Below, one piece after another: positions 35,326-43,114 of a DNA stretch of 64,000 nucleotides; within the stretch, counting starts at the first letter, position 1; every line of letters begins with the position of its first letter. Under the pieces are notes generated by a model. The model was not told the DNA's origin, did not search any database, and was given only the letters and a program-made list of their open reading frames with translations. Source of the DNA: Anthropogastromicrobium sp052273485 (GTDB lineage Bacteria > Bacillota > Clostridia > Lachnospirales > Lachnospiraceae); NCBI GenBank assembly GCA_052273485.1, contig DAVZID010000006.1, positions 12,243 to 76,242 on the forward strand, in the 5' to 3' direction. The position numbers and the translations under genes are program-made.

Positions 35326-35994
35326 TTACTTACTATTTAAAATTCCATCCTTCACAAAAACGGTGCGGCTACACTGCTCTGCCAGTTGAGGATTGTGCGT
35401 CACCATCACAATTGTCCGACCTTCTTTCTGCAATCCCAAAAGCAAGTCCATCACCATCTGACCATTTTTTTGATCGAGTGCACCAGTTGGCTCATCAGCG
35501 AGCAGCAGCTTCGGCGCTTTTACTAACGCTCTTGCAAGTGCTGTTCGCTGCTTTTCTCCTCCTGAAAGTGTTGAAACATATGCTTTTTGCTTATGCTGCA
35601 GCCCAACTCGCTCCAGCGCTTCTAAAATCTTACATTTTCGGTCAGCCGCTCTCATTGAAGTCCCATATAGTAATGGAATTTCCACGTTTTGAAAAACTGT
35701 GTAATCCGAAACCAATGCAAAATCCTGCATAATATATCCAAATGACCTGTTCCGAAAGGCGCCCATTTGCTTTGCCGGAATTGCAAAAACATCCTCTTCC
35801 TGAAACCGATAGCTTCCAGATGTTGGCCGAAGGATTCCACCCATAATATGCAGCAGCGTGCTTTTTCCCGAGCCTGACGGTCCCATAATCGCTAAAAATT
35901 CGCCCTCCTCTACCGTCAAATCCACACCATTCAATACCGACTGCGTCGCTGACTTTCCTGTATAGCTATGACAGATCTGTCTTAATTCTACCAT
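35326..35994 (-). CDS. ABC transporter ATPase (MacB/LolD type)
   Basis: 222 residues from the ATG at 35994, preceded by GAGGAAAGAATA; longer frames run through repeat A. Walker A is GPSGSGKS, the Q-loop is IMQDFAL, the signature LSGGEKQR, Walker B LLLADEPT, and the H-switch VMVTHN. The family powers FtsX-type permeases for export or lipid/peptide handling. The permease genes follow upstream on the same strand. Repeat A (36021-36087) separates it from the permease. Confidence 0.93.
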   Translation of the reverse strand: MVELRQICHSYTGKSATQSVLNGVDLTVEEGEFLAIMGPSGSGKSTLLHIMGGILRPTSGSYRFQEEDVFAIPAKQMGAFRNRSFGYIMQDFALVSDYTVFQNVEIPLLYGTSMRAADRKCKILEALERVGLQHKQKAYVSTLSGGEKQRTALARALVKAPKLLLADEPTGALDQKNGQMVMDLLLGLQKEGRTIVMVTHNPQLAEQCSRTVFVKDGILNSK

Positions 35995-36020
35995 TATTCT
36001 TTCCTCATTGTTCATATTGA

Positions 36021-36087
36021 TAATGAAGTCTCCACACCCATGCAGTGCGTAGCTCCTATGGACGTGGTACTCTGCATAATTTGATAA
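36021..36087 (-). repeat. Dispersed palindromic repeat A, copy 3 (inverted)
   Basis: The reverse complement matches copies at 3982 and 10809: ATCAAATTATGCAGAGTACC, CACGTCCATAGGAGC, GCATGGGTGTGGAGACTTC. It lies between the permease and ATPase genes of the exporter, on the operon's coding strand. Confidence 0.75.
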
Positions 36088-36101
36088 AAACACGTGTTTG
36101 C

Positions 36102-37268
36102 TTAATTTGCTGCATTTTCAATTATAAGCTGGGCCAAACAAGATTCCTTTACGATTCTTAATTGTGCCGCTATCATCCCATACAGCAACATTAAAATTCC
36201 GACAAGCACAGGCCAAAATGTCAGAATATCTGGGAAAATCGCCGCCGCTGTTGCCCATGACACCAAGAAAATCACCGAAAATGGGACAAAAAATCGAATC
36301 TGAAATAGCCATGTGCCTGCTCCATACAGAAGATGTATCGTCAACTCCTGCTTTCGGTTTTGAATCATCTGCGCTGTCATTGCAGCCATGCTGACTAATG
36401 CAAGCAAAAACAGCAGTCCTGATAACCACGCACAGATACCGACCATACGCACGCAGTCTCTCATAATCGTCTCAATTTGGTCGCTCATACTGCGAAAATA
36501 ACCAGTCGAATTAAATCTCCGATATGCTTCCTGCACACGATCTGCCATTTCTTGAGTTCCTACACAATATAGTTGATTCAAAAAAGTATCCGACATCGGC
36601 ACACATTCTTCTGACATCGGCAGGATTACCTGATCATTCAGCCAATATACCGTACCTTCCCATTTCGGATTCATCCAGAAGCAATCACTTTTTAAAATTC
36701 CGACCACCTGATACTTGTTATCAACCACATCACCCAGATTCATTTTTCCTGCATATGCTGCGCCAAGAAGCATCGGGATATATCCATCTTTTGTATGAAC
36801 AGAATTGAATACTTCATCCTTTGTCAAAAAGCGACCGCTTTCACAGTTCCACTCAAAATAGGTCTGTAAATACTCCGTGATGTAAAGAACCGGATAAAAC
36901 ACAGTACCATTTTCAGCTCGCTCCAACGCTGCTTCATTTACAACTGGAAGCCCGTTTAATGAAATCCCACTTTTTGAAAAGGAAAAACATTGATCCTGCG
37001 TCAAAAGTCGAATTTCTTCCTCCAATGCTCGTCCACCAACGAACTCTGCCATTACATCTGAACCTGTCAAAAACCAGCTGTTTTCCAACTTATCGTGCAA
37101 ACTGTTTGTTTTCTGCCAGAATTTATACTGTGGAATTGCAACCATAGAACTATAGCCAATCAATAAGACAATCACAATCGCCTGAATCAGAAAAATAAGA
37201 TATCTTCCTACATGACCGGATATATCTCTAACTGCAAACAGCAGCTGTTTTCTAATTTTATGATTCAT
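36102..37268 (-). CDS. FtsX/MacB-type ABC permease
   Basis: 388 residues: one N-terminal helix (YLIFLIQAIVIVLLIGYSSM), a large extracellular domain (about 45-270), then three C-terminal helices (LSGLLFLLALVSMAAMTAQM and two more), the FtsX layout. It forms an exporter or mechanotransmission complex with the ATPase next door. It overlaps the upstream membrane-protein gene by 4 bp (ATGA). The substrate is unknown; no two-component system or peptide gene is adjacent. Confidence 0.82.
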   Translation of the reverse strand: MNHKIRKQLLFAVRDISGHVGRYLIFLIQAIVIVLLIGYSSMVAIPQYKFWQKTNSLHDKLENSWFLTGSDVMAEFVGGRALEEEIRLLTQDQCFSFSKSGISLNGLPVVNEAALERAENGTVFYPVLYITEYLQTYFEWNCESGRFLTKDEVFNSVHTKDGYIPMLLGAAYAGKMNLGDVVDNKYQVVGILKSDCFWMNPKWEGTVYWLNDQVILPMSEECVPMSDTFLNQLYCVGTQEMADRVQEAYRRFNSTGYFRSMSDQIETIMRDCVRMVGICAWLSGLLFLLALVSMAAMTAQMIQNRKQELTIHLLYGAGTWLFQIRFFVPFSVIFLVSWATAAAIFPDILTFWPVLVGILMLLYGMIAAQLRIVKESCLAQLIIENAAN

Positions 37269-37837
37269 CGCAGCCTCCTTTTTGCTGTCTGATTCGTTTT
37301 TATTCGATTTAACTCAATTCGGTTCATCAAACTTCCAATTGCCGCAACTCCCAAATACAGCAGCAATTCCTCTTTCACAGAAAGATCAGCCGGAAATTGC
37401 ATCCATACCAGAATACCATGCATCATACGAAATGGAATCCAACTGATTCCGAATGCAATCAGCAGCAAAAGCAGGAAATATTTTTCCATCTGAAAATAAA
37501 TCTGCAATTCCGACGCCCCGTACAATCGTCTGACATTCCACTCTTCCTTTTTCTGTCTAATCCAATATTCCAGAATACTCCACACGTCAAGCGCCAACAG
37601 GAAGGCTGCCACTCCAAGGCTAATTGCCAAAGCCATCCCTCCGCCATTGTTCTCCACAACAATCTGCGCCATGTCTGCATTGCCCCCTGACTGCATGATT
37701 TGAATTTGCCGCACTTGCTCCATCTTTAACTGCTGAAAATATTGAACCAACACCAGCGCTCCCCGCAAAATAAGGAAGATGACGCTATAAAATAAAAGAA
37801 GAATCTGGGAACCTTTAAGAATATATTTTAGCTTCAT
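37265..37837 (-). CDS. Small FtsX-related membrane protein
   Basis: 190 residues with four hydrophobic helices (ILLLFYSVIFLILRGALVLV; ALAISLGVAAFLLALDVW; FLLLLLIAFGISW; LLLYLGVAAIGS). The cytoplasmic WNVRRLYGASELQIYFQMEK resembles the coupling segment of FtsX-type permeases. It probably partners the 388-residue permease, whose start codon overlaps its stop. AAAAAAGGATAC precedes its ATG. Confidence 0.7.
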   Translation of the reverse strand: MKLKYILKGSQILLLFYSVIFLILRGALVLVQYFQQLKMEQVRQIQIMQSGGNADMAQIVVENNGGGMALAISLGVAAFLLALDVWSILEYWIRQKKEEWNVRRLYGASELQIYFQMEKYFLLLLLIAFGISWIPFRMMHGILVWMQFPADLSVKEELLLYLGVAAIGSLMNRIELNRIKTNQTAKRRLR

Positions 37838-38204
37838 AATTTTTGTATCCTTTTTTAATGCCGAAAATGAATTTTCTAATAGAATTTTAGCATGAAATTT
37901 TCACAAAATCAAGTTTTAATGAATTTTCTTCGTTTGAGAAATTTCAGTAAAACAGTTTTTAATGAAATTTCTCGCAGAAAAGCAACATAAAATTTTCAAT
38001 TAACAAAAAAGCACTCTCGACAAATCTTGAGTGCTTTTACTATAATCCATTTTATCAATTTTTAAAAAAAATTTCCGGTGCCTGACCCCAATGTGGTCCG
38101 GCAATATATGGAGAAGTTGGAAGAGTATTTAACGAATTACATGGAATGACAAAGAAAGATCAAGGCGAATTTTCTAGTTCAGGTTCGTCTTGATCTTTTT
38201 CTTG
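37838..38204. promoter_or_regulatory. Intergenic region with repeated motifs, two terminators and an IS scar
   Basis: 37850-37985 carries recurrent AATGAATTTTC / AATGAAATTTC motifs (near 37868, 37918, 37959) upstream of the exporter operon, which look like regulator sites. At 38006-38038 AAAAGCACTC and GAGTGCTTTT form a terminator-like hairpin. 38041-38061 (TATAATCCATTTTATCAATT) matches 48819-48838, the outer edge of the transposase relic. 38079-38150 holds GGTGCCTGACCCC and a short frame ending in MEKLEEYLTNYME. At 38153-38200 AAAGATCAAGGCGAA pairs with TTCGTCTTGATCTTT, a terminator for the gene to the right. Confidence 0.6.
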
Positions 38205-38738
38205 CTATAACCTTACTTTTATAAATTCATGATTCACCGCTGGCAACACTTTTTCAATCAAATCCGATGTGTGAAAACGGATACTGGATGTGTTGATGCA
38301 CGGATGACATCCGACAAATTCACTCCTTATTACATCTTCGTCAATTAAGAGCTGAACGTGATTTTCGGTATCGTTCATCAGTCCCAATACGCTGACAGAA
38401 CCCGGTGTGATATCCAGAAATTTTTCCATGTATTCGGGCTTTGCAAAGGATAAGCGCGAAGAATTAATCTGGGCGGACAAATCCTTTGTGTGAAATACCT
38501 TTGTGTCTGGAATCATCAGCAAATAAAATTTGGTTTCCTGACGATTGCACAGAAAAAGATTTTTGCAGATCGTTGCCTGCAAGACCTTATCAATCTCCTG
38601 GCAGACTTCCATTGTCATGGCTGGCGCATGATCGACGCGCTCATATGCTACGCCTAGTTTATCTAATAAGTCATAGGTACGGATTTCTTTTTCTAGTCTG
38701 CCTGCCGTATCTTTCGGTCTTCCTTTTTGTAGTTCCAT
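38205..38738 (-). CDS. YbaK/ProX-type aminoacyl-tRNA deacylase
   Basis: 177 residues from the ATG at 38738, preceded by GAGAAAGGAACTATT. Family features: YDLLDKLGVAYERVDHAPAM, CKNLFLCNRQETKFYLLMIP (catalytic Lys in CKNLF), SSRLSFAKPEYMEKFL and ITPGSVSVLGLMND. These proteins clear mischarged tRNA, typically Ala-tRNAPro, in the cytoplasm. It follows the broken cyclase gene and ends in a strong terminator. Confidence 0.92.
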   Translation of the reverse strand: MELQKGRPKDTAGRLEKEIRTYDLLDKLGVAYERVDHAPAMTMEVCQEIDKVLQATICKNLFLCNRQETKFYLLMIPDTKVFHTKDLSAQINSSRLSFAKPEYMEKFLDITPGSVSVLGLMNDTENHVQLLIDEDVIRSEFVGCHPCINTSSIRFHTSDLIEKVLPAVNHEFIKVRL

Positions 38739-38767
38739 AATAGTTCCTTTCTCTCTTTCTGCCAAAA

Positions 38768-40221
38768 TTACTTCGCGCCCTTCATTTTGAAAGCGCCCTT
38801 TCCATTTTGCTTTACTTCATACAGCGCGCTGTCTGCACTTCTGCACAGGGAAACAAAGTCTTCGCCCTGTGCCGGGAATGCTGCGCCTCCTGCACTGGCC
38901 GATACCGTAACTTGCTCGCCATTTGACAGCGTAAATTTTGAAATTATTTTCTGGAACTCATCCATATAGCGATGCACATCATCTGCCGTGGCATTCTTCA
39001 CATAAGCGACGAACTCATCGCCGCCGTAACGACCTAAGATGCTGTCCTTTGGAAAGCTTTCTCTCATAGTCTTTGCAAAATGCTTTAAGCAAGATCACCG
39101 TTGTCATGGCCGTAAGTATCGTTATATTTTTTGAAATCATCCACATCAATAAAGACAAAAATGCCCGGTGTTTTCTTTTGAATCTCCTCGTCAACTTCCA
39201 CCTGAAATGTTCTGCGGTTGAAAATCTCGGTTAATGCATCTATTGATGACAAGCCGATATAACGCTTTTTGTCCTTCTTTTCCATCAATAAGATGGTAAA
39301 CATGTACAGAATCGTAAAGCCTACCAAAATACTGCCATACACACCGCCCCACGCGGAGAAATGTTGGGTAATATCGGAAATATTTTTATTGGCAAGCTCG
39401 ACAACGACATACCAGCCCGGCATACTGGAAATGCTTCGATACGCAATCGTTGTCTCCTCGCCCCGAACTTCGGCAGAAAAACGTCCCTCCTTCATGCCGG
39501 AGCGCATATCCTTAATCCAGTCGCTGTATGTATAGTCTTCATAATACTTGAAATATTTCTGTTGAAGAAGCAAATTGTTCCAGTTTCCAGTAGCCGTTGT
39601 ATCGCTGCTAATGCAGGTGATAAAGTTTTCGGAATCTGCCTTTAACAGATGGACACTGACCTTACCCTGAAGCAGCTCATAGATTCCAAGCCTTCTAAGA
39701 TCTTCGATCATAATAGACACATAAAGGCTGCTGATCGTTTTTGAATCGTTCAGCGGCACAAATACACTCATCACCATCCTTCCAGTCTCACTGGACTGAT
39801 AGGGATCCGAGACAAAGGACGCCGTTGCTGCTAATGCAAGTTTGTCTAAGGATTTTTTCTGAATGTCCCAAACGGCGCAGTCACTTCCAAAGATTTCGCC
39901 ATCTTTTAAGAGAAATCCAATATCGTAAAAAACAGTCTGATCGAGATCTTTTCGCAGACGCTCCAATATCTCCTCCGGCTCTTTGTCTTCCATGTTTTGA
40001 ATGATTTTCATATCCTCCTGCGCATAATTTTGCAGATAATTCATCGTATCATTCATTTTTTCTGCATACAGCCCAGTAATCAATTCCAAGTGCTCTGTAT
40101 TATAGTTTCGCGCAATCCAACTCAAATGAAAATAAGCCACTACAATCACAGCCATACAGACCGCCAGATAGACAAGGAGCAGTCCTTTTTTCTTTTTTCT
40201 ACTCTTTCTTCGATCTTTCAT
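38768..40221 (-). pseudogene. Diguanylate cyclase with a one-base frameshift
   Basis: From 40221 the frame gives a short N-terminus, a membrane helix (LLLVYLAVCMAVIVVAYF), an extracellular Cache-like sensor (about 35-290), a second helix (VYGSILVGFTILYMFTILLM), and the start of a GGDEF domain ending FIDVDDFKKYNDTYGHDNGD then LA-stop at 39085. The rest (KHFAKTMRESFPKDSILG, then RYGGDEFVAYV with the active motif, to FKMKGAK) continues one frame over to 38768. Adding one T near 39090 would restore LALKHF. The product would make cyclic di-GMP if intact. It overlaps the truncated sugar-binding gene by 4 bp (ATGA), so they were an operon. A sequencing error is possible. Confidence 0.85.
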
Positions 40222-40566
40222 GGCTCACCCTTCCCCTCAAGATAATTGGAATCAATTAACACAATTCCAGTGTCAAAATATTTTTGCTTGGACGTTTCTC
40301 CTTTTATCTGCGAGTCCAACGAAAGAATCCCACGATAGCCCATCTGATCCTGCTTTTGAAGCAGCGATACGGCACTGTAGTCCGAATCTTGAATGATCTG
40401 TCTTGTCTCATCTGCAAGGTCAAAGCCCACCTTCACAACATCCGTTCTTTTTTCATTTAAAAGCGTGCTGGCAATGCCAATCGTTGATGTGTTATTGCAT
40501 CCGAAAAGGCCCTTTATCGTTTCGTGCTCCTTTAACAGCGTCGATACATCAGACTGTGCCTGCAGC
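40218..40566 (-). pseudogene. 3' fragment of a periplasmic-type sugar-binding protein
   Basis: About 115 C-terminal residues of an RbsB/LacI-type binding protein: QSDVSTLLKEHETIKGLFGC, NNTSTIGIASTLLNEKRTDV, VKVGFDLADETRQII and QMGYRGILSLDSQI. The N-terminal two-thirds are gone; the frame begins abruptly at the junction with the NikB-like fragment around 40553-40566. The intact gene probably fed a sugar-bound signal to the membrane diguanylate cyclase downstream (stop and start overlap by 4 bp). Confidence 0.8.
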
Positions 40567-40977
40567 CGTTCGAATCAGGTAATCTGTCAGGCGGTTCTGT
40601 TTTACGGCGGCCAGCACTCCCAGAGGGATGGAAATCACGATGGTAAGCAGGATAGAAACCACTGTCAGAAGCAGCGTGGCGGGAAGCTTTGATATAAATG
40701 TGGGAAAAACTTCCTGCCCGGAAATATAGCTGGTTCCCATGTCTCCCTGCAACAGATTGCCCAGCCAGACAAAATATTGGGTCAGGAACGGTTTATCCAG
40801 CCCTAATTCCGCCCGAGCAGCGTCTATTACTTCCTGAGATACCACCATTCCAGTATTTTCCATTCTCTGAAGTACGGCGTCGCTTCCTGCCAGCCGCATC
40901 ATGCCAAAGGAAAGGAAGGTTATAATCAGCAGAATGGGAATTAATTGTACAAGTCGGCGAAATACATATTTTTTCAT
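40549..40977 (-). pseudogene. 5' fragment of a NikB/OppB-type ABC permease
   Basis: 142 residues beginning MKKYVFRRLVQLIPILLI with the family N-terminus (TFLSFGMMRLAGSDAV, LGLDKPFLTQYFVWLGNLLQ, GTSYISG, PATLLLTVVSILLTIVIS). Homology stops at NRLTDYLIR, where an intact member (47197-48141) continues for about 170 more residues. The last six residues (TAAGTV) come from the fused sugar-binding gene. It is the first gene of a second Nik/Opp transporter set, cut by a deletion. It is preceded by the two methyltransferase genes, 13 bp away, on the same strand. Confidence 0.88.
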
Positions 40978-40990
40978 AGCTGCTCCCTTC

Positions 40991-41773
40991 TCATGTGGTT
41001 CTGGAAGCCGTAATCAGAAACATGGGTGTGGAGGCATTATTAATCCACTCATCTCGCGTCCACACCTGTTTCCAGACCTCTGTATCCATTGATACCTTCA
41101 TACCAAGACGGCCAAGAATATCCCGATCCCATTGGGGGCGGCGGCACCTGGAAAGCGGAGCCTGACGGGCAATCGCTTCCATGGCCTCAACGTCCGTCCC
41201 CGCAGTATCGTCCGCCGCCCCGGCAGTGTGTACATTCTCGCGGTCAGAATGGTGCCCCATTTCCGCCTGGGCATCATAAAGATAGCGATACCAGTTGGCA
41301 TCAAAATTCAGCAACAGACCGCCTTTTTTCAGCACCCTGACCCACTGTGCGTAGGCCTGTTCCGGCCTTGAAAGGTTCCATGTCAGATTGCGGGATACAA
41401 TAACATCAAAGCTGCCGCCGGGAAAAGACAGCTCTTCCGCATTCATCTGCTGAAAACAGATTTTTTCTGCCAGACTGCCGGCGTTTCTCTGGGCCCGCTC
41501 CAGCATGGCGCCGGTATAGTCCACTGCGGTGACACGGTAGCCCAGTTCTGTCAGAATAATGGCAAAAAAGCCAGGGCCGGTTCCCACATCCAGAACATGG
41601 ATCTCATTTCGGCTTTTTCCTTTAAAGTGCAGCTGAATTCGGGTATCCAATGCATGGCTCCATACCTTTCGCTGTGCTGTGAGAAGTTCCGCCCGGTTTA
41701 CATCAGAATAGCTGGGAGCCCGTTTTGTCCAGTACGCGATATTTTCATCTGTATAGTTCTGCAGTCGGTTCAT
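40991..41773 (-). CDS. Class I SAM-dependent methyltransferase (transporter-linked, paralogue 1)
   Basis: 260 residues. Motif I is VLDVGTGPGFFAIILTELGY, followed by VTAVDYTGAMLERA and MNAEELSFPGGSFDVIVSRN. It shares unusual blocks with the next gene: SRNLTWNL, LLNFDANW and RRPQWDRDILGRLGM. The acceptor is unknown. It sits between paralogue 2 and a NikB-type permease start, which suggests a role in making or modifying a small molecule that the transporter carries. GAGAGGAGGATAT precedes the ATG. The gene looks more GC-rich than the mannan operon. Confidence 0.88.
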   Translation of the reverse strand: MNRLQNYTDENIAYWTKRAPSYSDVNRAELLTAQRKVWSHALDTRIQLHFKGKSRNEIHVLDVGTGPGFFAIILTELGYRVTAVDYTGAMLERAQRNAGSLAEKICFQQMNAEELSFPGGSFDVIVSRNLTWNLSRPEQAYAQWVRVLKKGGLLLNFDANWYRYLYDAQAEMGHHSDRENVHTAGAADDTAGTDVEAMEAIARQAPLSRCRRPQWDRDILGRLGMKVSMDTEVWKQVWTRDEWINNASTPMFLITASRTT

Positions 41774-41785
41774 ATATCCTCCTCT

Positions 41786-42502
41786 CTATGCCGTTGCCGT
41801 AATGGCGAATCCCGGTGTAGGATCATAAAATTCATCCTCTTCCCTGTAGATTCTCTGCCATACGCATGTATCCACTGTGATGTGAGAAAAGCCTGCCAGA
41901 GCCAACAGCCTGACATCCCATTGGGGACGGGGGCGCTGAGTTGGACGGAGAACTTCTTTCATACGCTCATATTCTTTCATCAATTCTTCGCCTACACCCT
42001 GATGGGCGTGATGCTCCGGCAGCGATGTAGGCGGCTTCTCCCGGCAATAGTCGGCGTCAAAATTGATTAAGATTCCTCCCGGCTTTAAAAGCCTGTGCCA
42101 ATTCCGGTATGTTCGGAGCAGATCGGGCAGCGCCCACGTCAGCTTCCGGGTAACAATGGCGTCAAAACTCCGGGGAGGAAAATCCGGATTTTCCCCGTCC
42201 ATAATATAAAAATCCGGTGAAAGCGCCATCCTTCCGGCTGTTTTCTTTGCCTCCATTATCATATCAGGCGTCAAATCAATACCTGTTACATGATGCCCCC
42301 GTTCAGCAAGAAGAAAAGCAAAAAATCCTGTGCCCGTACCAATGTCCAGGATGTCCAGTTTTCGTCCCGGAGAAAGATACCGATCCAGTTCGGCAAGCCA
42401 TTGTTCATGCTTTTCGCTGGCAAATTCCCTCTGCCGGAGCAGGGAAAATTTCTTCGCCCTCTGGGACCAGTAGTTTGTCATATCGTTTTTGATTGTGTTC
42501 AT
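41786..42502 (-). CDS. Class I SAM-dependent methyltransferase (transporter-linked, paralogue 2)
   Basis: 238 residues from the ATG at 42502, preceded by AAAGGAAACAAAAAAGAT. Motif I is ILDIGTGTGFFAFLLAERGH, then VTGIDLTPDMIMEAKK. Shared with paralogue 1 are TRKLTWAL, LINFDADYCRE and RPQWDVRLLALAGF, so the two arose by duplication and may methylate the same scaffold in turn or form a heterodimer. The substrate is unknown. It is separated from paralogue 1 by 12 bp. A broken aspartoacylase-family gene lies directly upstream. Confidence 0.88.
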   Translation of the reverse strand: MNTIKNDMTNYWSQRAKKFSLLRQREFASEKHEQWLAELDRYLSPGRKLDILDIGTGTGFFAFLLAERGHHVTGIDLTPDMIMEAKKTAGRMALSPDFYIMDGENPDFPPRSFDAIVTRKLTWALPDLLRTYRNWHRLLKPGGILINFDADYCREKPPTSLPEHHAHQGVGEELMKEYERMKEVLRPTQRPRPQWDVRLLALAGFSHITVDTCVWQRIYREEDEFYDPTPGFAITATA

Positions 42503-42522
42503 ATCTTTTTTGTTTCCTTTTG

Positions 42523-42930
42523 TCAATCGTTCAGTTCTCCATAAGCAACCATCGGTGTTCCCGCTTCAATTCCCAGAGAGGCGGTCTGATAGAGAATAAC
42601 GCCCGCTGTCTTTGCGAAAATTCGCTCCGACAGTTTTCCGTAGATGTTGCGTATTTCTCCCAGAAGTTCATTCTTTTCAACCATGTCTCCAGGCAGCTTT
42701 TGCGGATACCATCAGCCGTGGCAGGGAGCGTTTTCATAATAAGCATTGCAGATCAGGCGCTGGGAAAACGTCACGGCCTGTATGCCATCGCACAGAAATC
42801 CAAGCCCCCGCAGGATATTCCGTACATCCACAATATCTGCTTCTATTTCGTGACGTTCCACCAGACCGCAACCGCCCCGCTCAATAATTACGGCAGGAAC
42901 ACCCTTTTGGCCCACCCAGCTGGACCACAT
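42523..42930 (-). pseudogene. Broken aspartoacylase/succinylglutamate desuccinylase-family gene
   Basis: On the minus strand, MWSSWVGQKGVPAVIIERGG, then CGLVERHEIEADIVD and VRNILRGLGFLCDG, match the second half of AstE/AspA-type zinc hydrolases. After ENAPCHG a TGA (42712-42714) interrupts, and the same frame continues WYPQKLPGDMVEKNELLGEI and FAKTAGVILYQTASLGIEAG to TGA at 42523. The family usually has GxWYP here, so TGA probably replaced TGG. The N-terminal half with the zinc ligands is missing. The family removes an acyl or amino-acid part from N-acylated amino acids. Confidence 0.75.
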
Positions 42931-43054
42931 TGGTGCCTGACACCGTCTATTGGTTGGTCGGATCTTGCCTTCTTCTTTCTTCTATTGTTCGTTTTATGCT
43001 TGCTTTAATTAAAGGTTGTCCCGGCTGCACTTCAGCATCAATATAGGAATTTCC

Positions 43055-43107
43055 GTAACTATTCAACACCCCATTCGCAAAAAGAATCTTGCTGCAGCGA
43101 TTCTTTT
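43055..43107. repeat. Repeat D, partial copy
   Basis: GTAACTATTCA (43055-43065) is followed by ACCCCATTCGCAAAA (43068-43082), then a hairpin AAAAGAATC...GATTCTTTT (43080-43107). The same 11-nt and 15-nt strings occur at 48335-48388. The rest of 42931-43114 holds GGTGCCTGACACC at about 42925-42937 and no gene. Confidence 0.65.
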
Positions 43108-43114
43108 ACAGAAC

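Noticed and set aside
42712..42714. TGA in the aspartoacylase-family frame read as selenocysteine
   Set aside because: The family has Trp here rather than Cys, the N-terminal half is missing, and no clear SECIS hairpin was seen; a nonsense mutation is simpler.
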